Assembly: GCF_010994755.1 (NCBI RefSeq)
Contig: NZ_WHSB02000003.1
Location: 1 to 64,000 of the forward strand
DNA from: Shinella lacus
Lineage (GTDB): Bacteria > Pseudomonadota > Alphaproteobacteria > Rhizobiales > Rhizobiaceae
Direction: 5' to 3'
Length of the DNA: 64,000 bases
In this document: positions 52,832 through 61,626 of the stretch, one piece after another
Numbering within the stretch: the stretch's first letter is position 1
How the letters are laid out: every line of letters begins with the position of its first letter
Position numbers and translations under genes: made by a program
The notes under the pieces: generated by a model
Told to the model about the DNA's origin: nothing
The model's input: the letters and a program-made list of their open reading frames with translations, nothing else
The model's database searches: none

Positions 52832-54910
52832 ATGGCACAGGCCGCTCTCAAACCCATCGCCCGAAACGCGCCGGATGAAACCGTCGACTGGAAACGCATT
52901 ACCTATCTGATGCACCTGTCGCGCGCGCTTGACGAGATGGAGGAAACCCGCCTCGTGCCGGAGAAGAAGGTACTCTACCAGTTCTCCGCCCGCGGCCACG
53001 ACATGGCGCAGATCATGCTCGGCAGCCACCTGACCGACCGGCACGATGTGACCTGCGGCTATTATCGCTCGCGGCCGCTGCTGCTCTCGCTCGGCGTCGA
53101 TCCCCTAGATGCGCTGGGCTCCGCGATGGGGCGCGCGGGCGGCTATTCCGATGGGCGCGACATCGGCGTCGTCTTCAACTATCCGAACCTCGATGGCGCG
53201 TCGGCGCTCCCCATGTGCGGCGGCGTCGGCGCGCAATATACGCCGACGGCCGGCTGGGCGCAGGCAGTCAAATATTATGCCGACGTGCTGGGCAAGGCGG
53301 AGTACCGCGAGAGCATCGCCGTGGTGCTCGGCGGCGATGGCTCGGTCGCCTCGAACGGGTTCTGGTCGGCGCTGACGATTGCTACGACCCAGACCCTGCC
53401 GATGCTCTTCTACATCGAGGACAACGGCTACGGCATCTCGGTCCCCTCTACCATCCAGACACCCGGCGGCAACATCGCCGCCAACCTTTCCGGCTGGAAG
53501 AACCTGACGATTTTCGAAGGCGACGGCACCGATCCCGCGGCCGCCGCGCGCCTCACCGGCGATGCGGTGGAGCATGTGCGCCGCAGCCGTGGCCCTGTCC
53601 TGCTGCGTCTCACCGTGCCGCGCCTGCAAGGCCACAGTTTCCAGGATACCCAGGCGTACAAGAACGAGGAGACGGTGCGCAGCGAATGGGCGCGCGATCC
53701 GCTGCCGCGCCTGAAGGGCTATATCGTGCCCGCCGTGCTGAGCGAGGCGGAGTGGAATGCCGCGGACGAGGATGCACGGCAGGCGGCGGAGACGGCGCGC
53801 ATCGCAGCCGAAGCGCGCCCGACCGCCGTCCCCGAGACGGTGACCCGGCACGTCTTCTTCGATGGCGAGGTGCAGGTGATGGGCGGGCAGATCCGCCACG
53901 GCTATAGGGCGCCGGAGACAGTCGCCACGGTGCAGGCGGACGGCCAGCGCATCAACATGGTCACCGCCATCCGCCGCACGCTCGACCATGAACTGTCGAT
54001 CAACGAGCGCGTCGTGCTGTTCGGTGAGGATATCGGGCCGAAGGGCGGCGTGCATGCTGTGACCCTCGGGCTTCAGGAAAAGTTCGGCAGCGAGCGGGTG
54101 TTCGATACCTCGCTTTCGGAGGAAGGCATTGTCGGCCGGGCTGTCGGCATGGCGCTTGCCGGCCTGATGCCTGTGCCGGAAATCCAGTTCCGCAAATATG
54201 CCGAGCCCGCCACCGAGCAGATCAACGATTGCGGCACGATCCGCTGGCGCACCAACAACCGATTTGCGGCACCCATGGTGCTGCGCATGCCGGGCGGTTA
54301 TTTCAAATGCGGCGACCCCTGGCACAGCCAGACGAACGAGGTCGCCTTCGTGCACCAGCCCGGCTGGAAAGTCGCGGTGCCGTCCAATGCGGCCGATGCC
54401 GTCGGCCTGCTGCGCACCAGCCTTCGCGGCAACGATCCGGTGATCTTCTTCGAACACCGCGCCATGCTGGACCACGCCTGGGCACGCCGTCCCTATCCCG
54501 GTGACGATTATTCCCTGCCTTTCGGCAAGGCGAGCCTCACGCGCCGGGGCGACAGGATCACGCTCGTCACCTGGGGCGCGATGGTGCATCGCTGCGAGGA
54601 GGCCGCGGATGGCATTTCGGCCGATGTCATCGACCTGCGCACGCTGATGCCCTGGGACAGGGAGGCGGTTCTATCCTCCGTGCGCCGCACCCGGCGCTGC
54701 CTCATCGTGCACGAGGATCTCGGCACCGCCGGTTTTGGCGCGGAAATCTCGGCCGTGGTGGCCGACGAGGCCTTCATGGACCTCGACGCGCCGGTCTCGC
54801 GGCTCACCATGCCGGACATACCGAGCCCTCACAATCCGGTGCTGCTCGACTGGGCGGTGCCCTCGGTCGGGAAAATCCGCGCCAAGATCGACGCGCTGCT
54901 GGAGTTCTGA
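52832..54910 (+). CDS. 2-oxoisovalerate dehydrogenase E1, alpha and beta subunits fused
   Basis: A 692-residue protein joining the E1 alpha and E1 beta halves of a branched-chain 2-oxoacid dehydrogenase in one chain. The alpha half (about 20-345) has the thiamine-diphosphate motif GDGS at 168-171 with IEDNGYG near 201. The beta half (about 370-692) starts NMVTAIRRTLDHELSINERVVLFGEDIG and ends near PSPHNPVLLDW. It decarboxylates the 2-oxoacids of valine, leucine and isoleucine and passes the acyl group to E2. GGGAGGAAA fixes the ATG. Many bacteria have two separate genes. Confidence 0.92.
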   Translation: MAQAALKPIARNAPDETVDWKRITYLMHLSRALDEMEETRLVPEKKVLYQFSARGHDMAQIMLGSHLTDRHDVTCGYYRSRPLLLSLGVDPLDALGSAMGRAGGYSDGRDIGVVFNYPNLDGASALPMCGGVGAQYTPTAGWAQAVKYYADVLGKAEYRESIAVVLGGDGSVASNGFWSALTIATTQTLPMLFYIEDNGYGISVPSTIQTPGGNIAANLSGWKNLTIFEGDGTDPAAAARLTGDAVEHVRRSRGPVLLRLTVPRLQGHSFQDTQAYKNEETVRSEWARDPLPRLKGYIVPAVLSEAEWNAADEDARQAAETARIAAEARPTAVPETVTRHVFFDGEVQVMGGQIRHGYRAPETVATVQADGQRINMVTAIRRTLDHELSINERVVLFGEDIGPKGGVHAVTLGLQEKFGSERVFDTSLSEEGIVGRAVGMALAGLMPVPEIQFRKYAEPATEQINDCGTIRWRTNNRFAAPMVLRMPGGYFKCGDPWHSQTNEVAFVHQPGWKVAVPSNAADAVGLLRTSLRGNDPVIFFEHRAMLDHAWARRPYPGDDYSLPFGKASLTRRGDRITLVTWGAMVHRCEEAADGISADVIDLRTLMPWDREAVLSSVRRTRRCLIVHEDLGTAGFGAEISAVVADEAFMDLDAPVSRLTMPDIPSPHNPVLLDWAVPSVGKIRAKIDALLEF

Positions 54911-54912
54911 GT

Positions 54913-56115
54913 ATGGCCGATCTGATTGATGTTCTTGCCCCTGAGGAACAGGAAGGCACCAAGGCGGTCGTGCGCAACTGGCTCAAGGCCGTGGGCGAGA
55001 CGGTGGCGCTCGACGATCCGCTCGTCGAGCTCGAAACCGACAAGGTGACCCAAGAAATTCCCGCGCCCATCACCGGCATCCTGCACGAAATCCTCATGCA
55101 GACCGGCGAAAAGACGGAGCCCGGTGCGGTGCTCGGCCGGATCAAGCTTGCGGGTTCCGCGGAGGCGCGCTTGGCGGCTGCACCAGCCGCCACGCAGGAG
55201 ACCGCGCCGGCAGTGTCGGAAGCGGTGCACCATTCTCCGGCGGTGCGGCGCGCGGCCGAGGAATACGGCATCGACCCCGCGACAGTGACGGGCTCCGGCA
55301 AGGGCGGGCGCGTGACGCGCGCCGACATGGATGCCGCGCATGAGGCGGCCCTTGCGACGCCTGCGCTGCAACCCGCCAGAACGCCAACGCCGCAGGCGGA
55401 AAAGCCGAGCGGCGACCTGCGCTCCCGCTCGATCAAACACTCGCCCATGCGGCTCGCCATTGCCGAGCACATGCAGATGTCCGTCTCAACGGCGCCGCAT
55501 GTCACCGCGGTGTTCGAGGCTGATTTCAGCGCCGTGATGTGCCATCGCGAGAAGAACAAGGCCGCGTTTGCCGCTTCCGGCGTGGCGCTCTCCTACACGG
55601 CCTATATCGTCGCGGCCTGCGTTGCCGCGATGAAGGCCGTGCCGGCGGTCAACAGCCGCTGGTTCGACGATCGCCTGGAGGTTTTCGAGGATGTGAACAT
55701 CGGCATCGGCACCGCGCTGGGTGACGACGGCCTCGTCGTGCCGGTCATCCGCGAGGCACAAAACCTCTCGCTCTCCGGCATCGCCACGCGCCTACAGGAT
55801 CTCACCGCCCGCGCGCGGGCGAAAGCGCTGACGCCGGCCGACATGCGCGGCGGCACCTTCACCATCTCCAACCATGGCGTTTCGGGTTCGCTGGTCGCCA
55901 CGCCGATCATTATCAACCAGCCGCAATCGGCGATCCTCGGCATCGGCAAGCTGGAAAAGCGGGTCGTGGTGCGGGAGGTGGACGGCGTCGACACGATCCA
56001 GATCCGCCCCATGGCCTATGTCTCGCTCACCATCGACCACCGTTCGCTTGACGGCCACCAGACCAACACCTGGCTGACCCGCTTCGTCGAAACGCTCGAA
56101 AGCTGGCCGCAATGA
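54913..56115 (+). CDS. Branched-chain 2-oxoacid dehydrogenase E2 acyltransferase
   Basis: A 400-residue dihydrolipoamide acyltransferase. One lipoyl domain (1-80) has Lys44 in ETDKVT as the lipoylation site. A peripheral-subunit-binding domain at about 108-143 reads HHSPAVRRAAEEYGIDPATVTGSGKGGRV (seen in two parts), and the catalytic domain ends with the active-site DHRSLDG near 378. It transfers the acyl group to CoA and forms the core of the complex. It starts two bases after the E1 stop, and its stop overlaps the E3 start. Confidence 0.93.
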   Translation: MADLIDVLAPEEQEGTKAVVRNWLKAVGETVALDDPLVELETDKVTQEIPAPITGILHEILMQTGEKTEPGAVLGRIKLAGSAEARLAAAPAATQETAPAVSEAVHHSPAVRRAAEEYGIDPATVTGSGKGGRVTRADMDAAHEAALATPALQPARTPTPQAEKPSGDLRSRSIKHSPMRLAIAEHMQMSVSTAPHVTAVFEADFSAVMCHREKNKAAFAASGVALSYTAYIVAACVAAMKAVPAVNSRWFDDRLEVFEDVNIGIGTALGDDGLVVPVIREAQNLSLSGIATRLQDLTARARAKALTPADMRGGTFTISNHGVSGSLVATPIIINQPQSAILGIGKLEKRVVVREVDGVDTIQIRPMAYVSLTIDHRSLDGHQTNTWLTRFVETLESWPQ

Positions 56116-57515
56116 CCGCTTCCCATGCCTATGATCTGCTGGTGATCGGCGGCGGTCCTGGCGGCTATGCCTGCGCCATCCGCGCCGCGCAACTCGGCCT
56201 GAAGACGGCCTGCGTCGAGGAGCGGCCGACGCTCGGCGGTACCTGCCTCAATGTCGGCTGCATCCCCTCGAAAACCTTGCTGCACGCCACACACCTGCTC
56301 GAAGCCGCCCGCGACGGCCACATGGCCGGCTTCGGCATCGACACAGGCCCTGTCTCCGTCGATCTCGCCAAACTGATGGCGCGCAAGGACACGACCGTCG
56401 CCTCGCTCACCAAGGGCATCGACTTCCTGTTCCGCAAGAACGGCGTGACCCGTCTTGCCGGCCGGGCGCGCTTTGCCGGACCGGGCCGCGTGGAGATCGC
56501 GAGCAAGACGGTCGGCGCAAAATCCATCGTGATCGCCACCGGCTCGCAACCGGCAACACTTGCCAGCGTGACGGTGGACAATGCGGCCGGCATCGTCGTC
56601 GATTCGACCGGCGCGCTGTCCCTCTCCCGCGTGCCGGAACGGCTCGTCGTCATCGGCGGCGGCGTCATCGGCCTCGAACTCGGCTCCGTTTGGCGCCGTC
56701 TCGGCGCCAAGGTTACGGTCGTCGAATATGCCGAGCGCATCCTGCCCGGCATGGATGAAGATATCCGCACGGCGATGACGAAGCTCCTGACCCGGCAGGG
56801 CATGACGATCCTCGCCTCGACCGCCGTCACCGGCGTTGACACCGGGAGCGACGGCGCGACCCTCGCCGTTCGGGCCGCCGATGGCGGCACGTCGGAATTG
56901 GCGGCGGATGTCGTGCTCATTGCCACCGGTCGCAAGCCGAACACCGGCGATCTCGGTCTGGAGTCCGTCGGAATCACCCCCGATGACGGCGGCTTCGTGC
57001 CGGTCGATCATCGCGGCTGGACGGGCGTCGAGGGCATCCACGCAATCGGCGACGTGACGCGTGGCCCCATGTTGGCGCACCGTGCGGAGGACGAGGGCAT
57101 TGCGGTTGCCGAACGGCTCGCCGGCAAGCCCGGCATCGTCAACCACGCCATCATCCCGGCCGTGGTCTATACCGATCCGGAAGTTGCCGCCGTCGGCAAG
57201 ACCGAACAGGCACTGAAGGCCGAGGGCATCGCCTACTGCGCCTCGACCTTCCCGATGCTCGCCAACAGCCGCGCCAAGGCAAATGGCAACACTGAGGGTT
57301 TCGTGAAACTGCTGGCCGAGGAGAAGACCGGCATCCTGCTCGGCGCCCATCTTATCGGCGCGGTGGCAGGCACGATGGTCGCGCAGATCGCGCAGGCGAT
57401 GGAGTTCGGCGCAACGGCGGAGGACATCGCCTATACCTGCCACGCGCACCCGACGCACAGCGAGGCCATCAAGGAAGCCGCCCTCGCCTTTACCGGTGCC
57501 GCCATCCATATTTGA
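56112..57515 (+). CDS. lpdA: Dihydrolipoamide dehydrogenase (E3)
   Basis: A 467-residue FAD enzyme that reoxidises the lipoyl group and reduces NAD. The FAD motif VIGGGPGGYACA is near residue 11, and the redox disulfide is Cys45 and Cys50 in GGTCLNVGCIPSK. The NAD-binding GGGVIGLELGS is near 185, and the C-terminal His-Glu pair lies in CHAHPTHSEA. It starts inside the E2 stop (ATGA), so it is dedicated to this complex. Confidence 0.95.
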   Translation: MTASHAYDLLVIGGGPGGYACAIRAAQLGLKTACVEERPTLGGTCLNVGCIPSKTLLHATHLLEAARDGHMAGFGIDTGPVSVDLAKLMARKDTTVASLTKGIDFLFRKNGVTRLAGRARFAGPGRVEIASKTVGAKSIVIATGSQPATLASVTVDNAAGIVVDSTGALSLSRVPERLVVIGGGVIGLELGSVWRRLGAKVTVVEYAERILPGMDEDIRTAMTKLLTRQGMTILASTAVTGVDTGSDGATLAVRAADGGTSELAADVVLIATGRKPNTGDLGLESVGITPDDGGFVPVDHRGWTGVEGIHAIGDVTRGPMLAHRAEDEGIAVAERLAGKPGIVNHAIIPAVVYTDPEVAAVGKTEQALKAEGIAYCASTFPMLANSRAKANGNTEGFVKLLAEEKTGILLGAHLIGAVAGTMVAQIAQAMEFGATAEDIAYTCHAHPTHSEAIKEAALAFTGAAIHI

Positions 57516-57615
57516 AATCGGGTGGTCTTCCATCGGATTTGAAAGCAAGGATCGGAGTGTGGCGGCCCCAGCCTGGCGGCATGGTGACCGCGATCCGTTC
57601 AGGAAGGCTAAGACG

Positions 57616-58698
57616 ATGACCCGATCTGCATCCACGCAACCCCTGTCACCCGTGGCGGACGATCCGCGCTGGGCGCGCATCGTCGCCCGCGACAAGGCGG
57701 CCGATGGGCGCCTGTGGTATTCGGTGGCGACGACCGGCGTCTATTGTCGCCCCTCCTGCCCGTCCCGCCGGGCCAATCCGCGCAACGTGATGCTGCACGA
57801 CACGCTGGAAAGCGCACGGGCGACCGGCTTCCGGCCCTGCCAGCGCTGCAATCCCGAGGGGCCGTCGCTCGAAAGCGAGAATGCGGCGCTCGTCGCGCGC
57901 GCCTGCCGGATCATCGAGGACAGCGAGGAGGAGCCGGCCTTGGAGGCGCTGGCGGAGGCGGTCGGCCGCAGCGCCGGCTATTTCCACCGGGTGTTCAAGG
58001 CCGCGACCGGATTGACGCCCAAGGCCTATGCCGCCGCCGACCGGGCGAAGAAGGTTCGCGAGGGCCTCGAAACCGGCAACAGCGTCACCGCGGCGATCTA
58101 CGATGCCGGCTTCAATTCCAGCGGACGGTTCTACGAAAAATCCACCGGCATGCTCGGCATGACGCCGACGCAATATCGCGCGGGCGGTGCCGACGAGGCG
58201 ATCCGCTTTGCCGTCGGCCAGACGTCGCTCGGCGCGATCCTCGTCGCCTCCAGCACGAAGGGCGTCGCCTCAATCCTGCTCGGTGACGATCCGGATGTGC
58301 TGGTCCGCGATCTCCAGGATCGTTTTCCGAAAGCCCGCCTCGTGGGCGCCGACAAGAACTATGAGGCGCTGGTCGCCCGCGTCGTCGGCTTCGTCGAAAA
58401 TCCCGGCATCGGGCTGGACCTGCCGCTCGATGTGCGCGGCACGGCGTTCCAGCGCCGTGTCTGGCAGGCGCTGCAGGAAATTCCGGCCGGCGCGCGAATC
58501 TCCTATTCCGAGATCGCGCGGCGCATCGGGTCGCCGACAGCGGTGCGCGCGGTGGCGGGCGCCTGCGCGGCGAATGCGCTTGCCATCGCCATTCCCTGCC
58601 ACCGCGTGGTGCGCACCGACGGGGCGCTCTCCGGTTATGCCTGGGGTGTCGAGCGCAAGCGGGTGCTGCTGGAGCGGGAGGCAGCGCCGTCGATTTAA
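57616..58698 (+). CDS. ada: Ada: methyl-DNA-responsive regulator and O6-methylguanine-DNA methyltransferase
   Basis: A 360-residue protein with the full Ada layout. The N-terminal zinc domain has Cys44, Cys48, Cys75 and Cys78 (YCRPSCPSRR and RPCQRCNP), where Cys44 would accept a methyl group from phosphotriesters. An AraC-type helix-turn-helix covers about 95-188. The C-terminal methyltransferase has Cys328 in IPCHRVV. It repairs alkylated DNA and, once methylated, activates repair genes. The ATG at 57616 follows AGGAAGG; the frame is open upstream without support. Confidence 0.95.
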   Translation: MTRSASTQPLSPVADDPRWARIVARDKAADGRLWYSVATTGVYCRPSCPSRRANPRNVMLHDTLESARATGFRPCQRCNPEGPSLESENAALVARACRIIEDSEEEPALEALAEAVGRSAGYFHRVFKAATGLTPKAYAAADRAKKVREGLETGNSVTAAIYDAGFNSSGRFYEKSTGMLGMTPTQYRAGGADEAIRFAVGQTSLGAILVASSTKGVASILLGDDPDVLVRDLQDRFPKARLVGADKNYEALVARVVGFVENPGIGLDLPLDVRGTAFQRRVWQALQEIPAGARISYSEIARRIGSPTAVRAVAGACAANALAIAIPCHRVVRTDGALSGYAWGVERKRVLLEREAAPSI

Positions 58699-58735
58699 GG
58701 TTATGGTGGTGGTTCGAGTGCGCCAGGAAAACGCC

Positions 58736-59401
58736 ATGCCCCTGCAAAACCGTGTCACGCCCTTCGGCGAGATCGTCGCCCTCCCGCAACGCGGCCTGTT
58801 CACCGGCAATCGCGGCATCATCCACGATCCGGCGACCAAAACCCTTCTCACCAAGCGCTGGTCGAGCAAGGCCTGGCTGATCTGCGTCTGCGAATATAAA
58901 GGCCGCCGCCGCGCGGTGATGGGCGGGCGGAGCTGGACCGAACTGTTCTTCCTCGACGAGGCCGTGGCCCTCGCCGCCGGCCATCGCCCCTGCTTCTTCT
59001 GCCGGCGGGAGGCTGCGGAAGGTTTTCGCGCCTCTTGGGCCGCCGCGCGGGGCGAAGCGCCGCCCCTGGCCGGCGTGATGGACGCCGTGCTCCATGCCGA
59101 GCGCGTCGCCCGTCGCCGCAAACGCGTGCATCCGATCGCCGGGCCGTTGGCGGCACTGCCCGACGGGGCGGTCGTCGCGCGCGGAACGGAAGCGTTTACG
59201 CTTCGGGGCGGCCTTGCCTATCGCTGGACGGTGGAGGGATATGCCGCGCCGCAGCACCTCGCCAGCGCCGATGGGCTGCTGACACCACCCTCTACGGTTG
59301 GGGCGCTCAGTGCCGGTTACAAGCCTGTCTTCCATCCGACGTTGGAAAATTGCGGGCCGGCTGCCATCGTGGATTGCGGATTGCCGGAAGTTGAAGCATA
59401 G
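58736..59401 (+). CDS. Conserved-looking hypothetical protein with CFFCRR motif
   Basis: A 221-residue protein I cannot place in a family. It has a cysteine pair Cys86/Cys89 in GHRPCFFCRREAAEGF, a basic stretch RVARRRKRVHP near residue 125, and three further Cys residues. There is no signal peptide or membrane helix. The RPC..C.RR pattern recalls the Ada zinc-site segment RPCQRCNP, but the surroundings do not align by eye. It starts 37 bases after ada and may share its transcript, which makes a role in the response to alkylation damage possible. The ATG at 58736 has AGGA upstream; an ATG at 58703 is an alternative. Confidence 0.72.
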   Translation: MPLQNRVTPFGEIVALPQRGLFTGNRGIIHDPATKTLLTKRWSSKAWLICVCEYKGRRRAVMGGRSWTELFFLDEAVALAAGHRPCFFCRREAAEGFRASWAAARGEAPPLAGVMDAVLHAERVARRRKRVHPIAGPLAALPDGAVVARGTEAFTLRGGLAYRWTVEGYAAPQHLASADGLLTPPSTVGALSAGYKPVFHPTLENCGPAAIVDCGLPEVEA

Positions 59402-59443
59402 TTCTAATTCAACTTCACCTATCGTGACAAAGGGCCGTGTCGC

Positions 59444-60685
59444 ATGCCGGCTTACCCGCTTGGTCCCGAGCATTCCGCCGCCCGCTCGACGGGGCCTGCG
59501 TCCTTTGCCGGTGCGCCGCTTGAGGCGCCCAACCAGTTCCTGCCGAACCCGCGCATCGCCCTCCTGCCGCCACTGACCCGCAAGGCGAAGGCCGCCGAGG
59601 TCGCGCTCGCCCGTGCGCTCATCGACGACATCACCATGGGCCTGTGCGCCATGCGCACCGTTTCCGTCGTCGCGCCCCATACCGCAAGCTGCCTGCGCAA
59701 CGAGCCCGACTGGCTCGACCATCTGGAGCGCAACAAGGTCCAATATATCCTGGACGCGCGCAGCACGCCGGAAGGCCTGCTGCTTCAGCTCGTCTTCCTG
59801 CCCTCCGACACGATGATCTGGGCGGCGCGGTACGCGCTGCACGTCGCGGTCCTGCCGGATCAGCGCCGGGAAATCGCGCGGGCGGTGACGGTGCAGCTCG
59901 CGCAGGAGCTTGAGCGCAACGAGGTGTTCTACGCCGATTATGTGCGAAACGCCCGCGCCTACCACCTCTATCTCCGCGGTCTGGACCGGCTGAAGGCCGT
60001 GACGCTCGCCGATAGCCTCTGGGCGCGAGAAGCCTTTTTGCAGGCGCTGGAGGAGCACAAGGATTTTGCCCCGGCGCTGAGCGGGCTGTCGCGCACGTTC
60101 ACCATGGAATGGCTGCTGCGCGGGCGCGATGACCAGGCGCTGTTGCAGGCCGCCGAAAATGCGGCATGCGAGGCCATCCGACAGAACCCGCTTTCGCCGC
60201 TCGGCCATCGCGAGCGGGGCGTCGCGCGTCTCTACCAGGGCGGAGTCGAGGAGAGCGTCGAGGCGCTTTCGACATCCGTCAGCCTCGGCCCGCACTATGC
60301 GGATGCCATCTACAGTCTTGCGGACTCGCTCGTGCACGCCTCCCGCCCGCTGGAGGGGCTGGCGACCATCGAGCGGGCGCTTGCGCTCAATTTCATCCCG
60401 CCGGACACCTATCTCTGGAGTGCTGCCGGCGCCTGCTTCTTCCTCGAACGATACGAGGAGGCGATCGACTTCGTCCAGCGCATGAAGGTTTCCGCCCCTG
60501 CCGCGCGCCTTGCCGCTGCCGCCTGGGGCATGCTCGACAATGTGCAGGAGGCCGCCGCCGAGCGTCGGCGCGTGCTTCAGCTCAATCCGGATTTCGACCT
60601 GGAAACATGGCTCGCCGCCATTCCGATCAAAGAGCGGTGGCAGAAGGACATGTACCGGACCGGCCTGAAGAAAGCAGGTTTCTAG
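59444..60685 (+). CDS. TPR protein resembling a CadC-type regulator without its DNA-binding domain
   Basis: A 413-residue cytoplasmic protein. Residues about 35-150 form an alpha/beta domain (RIALLPPLTRKAKAAEVALARALIDDITMGL seen in parts, then SVVAPHTA and LQLVFLPSDTMIWAARY). This is the segment that precedes the TPRs in CadC-like regulators and TPR-containing adenylate cyclases. Residues about 160-400 are TPR-like helices (AYHLYLRGLDRLKAVTLADS, EAIRQNPLSPLGHRERGVARLYQGG). The N-terminal winged helix or cyclase domain of those proteins is absent. It may act as a partner of another regulator, or on the 73-residue peptide encoded next, which it precedes by 86 bases. Confidence 0.75.
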   Translation: MPAYPLGPEHSAARSTGPASFAGAPLEAPNQFLPNPRIALLPPLTRKAKAAEVALARALIDDITMGLCAMRTVSVVAPHTASCLRNEPDWLDHLERNKVQYILDARSTPEGLLLQLVFLPSDTMIWAARYALHVAVLPDQRREIARAVTVQLAQELERNEVFYADYVRNARAYHLYLRGLDRLKAVTLADSLWAREAFLQALEEHKDFAPALSGLSRTFTMEWLLRGRDDQALLQAAENAACEAIRQNPLSPLGHRERGVARLYQGGVEESVEALSTSVSLGPHYADAIYSLADSLVHASRPLEGLATIERALALNFIPPDTYLWSAAGACFFLERYEEAIDFVQRMKVSAPAARLAAAAWGMLDNVQEAAAERRRVLQLNPDFDLETWLAAIPIKERWQKDMYRTGLKKAGF

Positions 60686-60719
60686 CACTAAGTGGTGCGA
60701 GAAAACAAAGAGATGGAGC

Positions 60720-60741
60720 CTTTTCGCGATCCCGCGAAAAG
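60720..60741 (+). promoter_or_regulatory. Stem-loop upstream of the 73-residue gene
   Basis: A perfect 9-base-pair stem (CTTTTCGCG / CGCGAAAAG) with a 4-base loop lies 35 bases after the TPR gene and 30 bases before the small gene. It is not followed by a T-run. It may separate the levels of the two products, favouring the small one. Confidence 0.5.
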
Positions 60742-60771
60742 CTTCGGCAACCCGAGAGAAAGGAAAGCAAT

Positions 60772-60993
60772 ATGGCAAATACCGTTGTGATCGGCGTGGA
60801 AGGCGATGCGGCTCTCTACATGATCGACCTCGATGCGAAGACCGTCGAGCCCATCGAAGCGCTCGGCCAGGACGCCCTGTTGAAGGCGAATGCAATCCGC
60901 TCGACGGGTGCGCCCGTCATCAATGGCATCAATTTCGCCGTGAAGGTCGCGCAGGCCCCGGCCCTTTCGGCCGGCCATTTCGACGGTCACTAA
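60772..60993 (+). CDS. Small protein of 73 residues, unknown function
   Basis: The product starts MANTVVIGVEGDAALYMIDL and ends with a His/Gly-containing tail, LSAGHFDGH. It has no signal peptide, no membrane helix and no cysteine. The first 30 residues look like two or three beta strands, followed by a helix (GQDALLKANAIRSTGA). AGAAAGGAAAG before the ATG is a strong ribosome site. It is flanked by a hairpin before and another after, and follows a TPR regulator-like gene, which suggests a highly expressed small product. No function is recognised; a modified-peptide precursor or a small structural protein are both possible. Confidence 0.7.
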   Translation: MANTVVIGVEGDAALYMIDLDAKTVEPIEALGQDALLKANAIRSTGAPVINGINFAVKVAQAPALSAGHFDGH

Positions 60994-61043
60994 GACCGGC
61001 GCGATCGGCGAACGTCCGGTCAGGATCGACAAACATCGAGACG

Positions 61044-61069
61044 ACGGGAGGGTTTTACGACCCTCCCGT
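61044..61069 (+). terminator. Stem-loop terminator after the 73-residue gene
   Basis: A perfect 10-base-pair stem (ACGGGAGGGT / ACCCTCCCGT) with a 6-base loop lies 50 bases after the stop. The T-run is poor (TTGCACGTTT), so termination may need Rho or be partial. Confidence 0.6.
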
Positions 61070-61168
61070 TGCACGTTTCTAGAGCATCGGTTTCGCCGGA
61101 GATGACGGTTACGGGGAACCGTAGGCGGACATTGTCGTTTCTTCTGCATCCAAAAGAGGAGAACGACG

Positions 61169-61495
61169 ATGAAGACCAAGCTCATTCTTGCCACGGCGGC
61201 GCTTCTGACCCTGTCGGCAACGGCCTATGCGCAGGATACCGTCATTATTCAGCAGACCGACCCGGTGACCACGGAATCGACGGTCGTCGTGCCGGGTGAA
61301 GTTCGCACCTACGTCCTGGAACAGCAGGTTCCCTCGGCCAGCTATGAAGGTGACGTCTTGATCGGCCGGGTGATGCCCGACACCGTGGAAATCCACAGCG
61401 TCGATGGCCATTCCGACTATGGTTATACGGTCGTCAACGAACAGCGGGTGATCGTGGACCCGCAAACGCGCACGGTCATCCAGGTGCTGGAATAA
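61169..61495 (+). CDS. DUF1236-type periplasmic protein
   Basis: A 108-residue protein with a Sec signal peptide (MKTKLILATAALLTLSATAYA, cleavage at about 21). The mature domain matches the DUF1236 pattern: VRTYVLEQQVPS, then VLIGRVMPDTVEIHSV, YGYTVVNEQRVIVDPQTRTVIQVLE. These proteins are frequent in rhizobia, often in several copies, and their function is unknown. GAGGAGAACG precedes the ATG. A 17-base duplication covers its last codons and stop. Confidence 0.88.
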   Translation: MKTKLILATAALLTLSATAYAQDTVIIQQTDPVTTESTVVVPGEVRTYVLEQQVPSASYEGDVLIGRVMPDTVEIHSVDGHSDYGYTVVNEQRVIVDPQTRTVIQVLE

Positions 61496-61514
61496 TTCAG
61501 GTGCTGGAATAATT
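61481..61514 (+). repeat. Perfect 17-base tandem duplication over the stop codon
   Basis: CAGGTGCTGGAATAATT occurs at 61481-61497 and again at 61498-61514. The first copy contains the last codons and the TAA stop of the DUF1236 gene; the second copy is non-coding and leads directly into the terminator stem. It is probably a recent slippage event. Confidence 0.95.
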
Positions 61515-61547
61515 GACAAAGCCCGGCGGTCTCCGCCGGGCTTTGTC
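61515..61547 (+). terminator. Rho-independent terminator of the DUF1236 gene
   Basis: A perfect 15-base-pair stem (GACAAAGCCCGGCGG / CCGCCGGGCTTTGTC) with a 3-base loop is followed by the T-rich repeat TTTGTCTTTGTCTTTTC. The near-perfect symmetry means it can also work on the other strand. Confidence 0.85.
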
Positions 61548-61626
61548 TTTGTCTTTGTCTTTTCTCACAAGCTGTCGGAAAGCCGCCCATGCGATCGTCC
61601 TTGCCTTGAAGGACAAGGAGGCACCC

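Noticed and set aside
60772-60993. Calling the 73-residue product a definite RiPP precursor.
   Set aside because: No modification enzyme (radical SAM, YcaO, lanthipeptide synthetase) or exporter lies nearby, and there is no core rich in Cys, Ser or Thr. It is kept only as one possibility.
61541-61563. Short repeated GTCTTT units suggestive of a small repeat array.
   Set aside because: They are the T-rich tail of a terminator. Units are six bases and there are no spacers, so this is not a CRISPR array.
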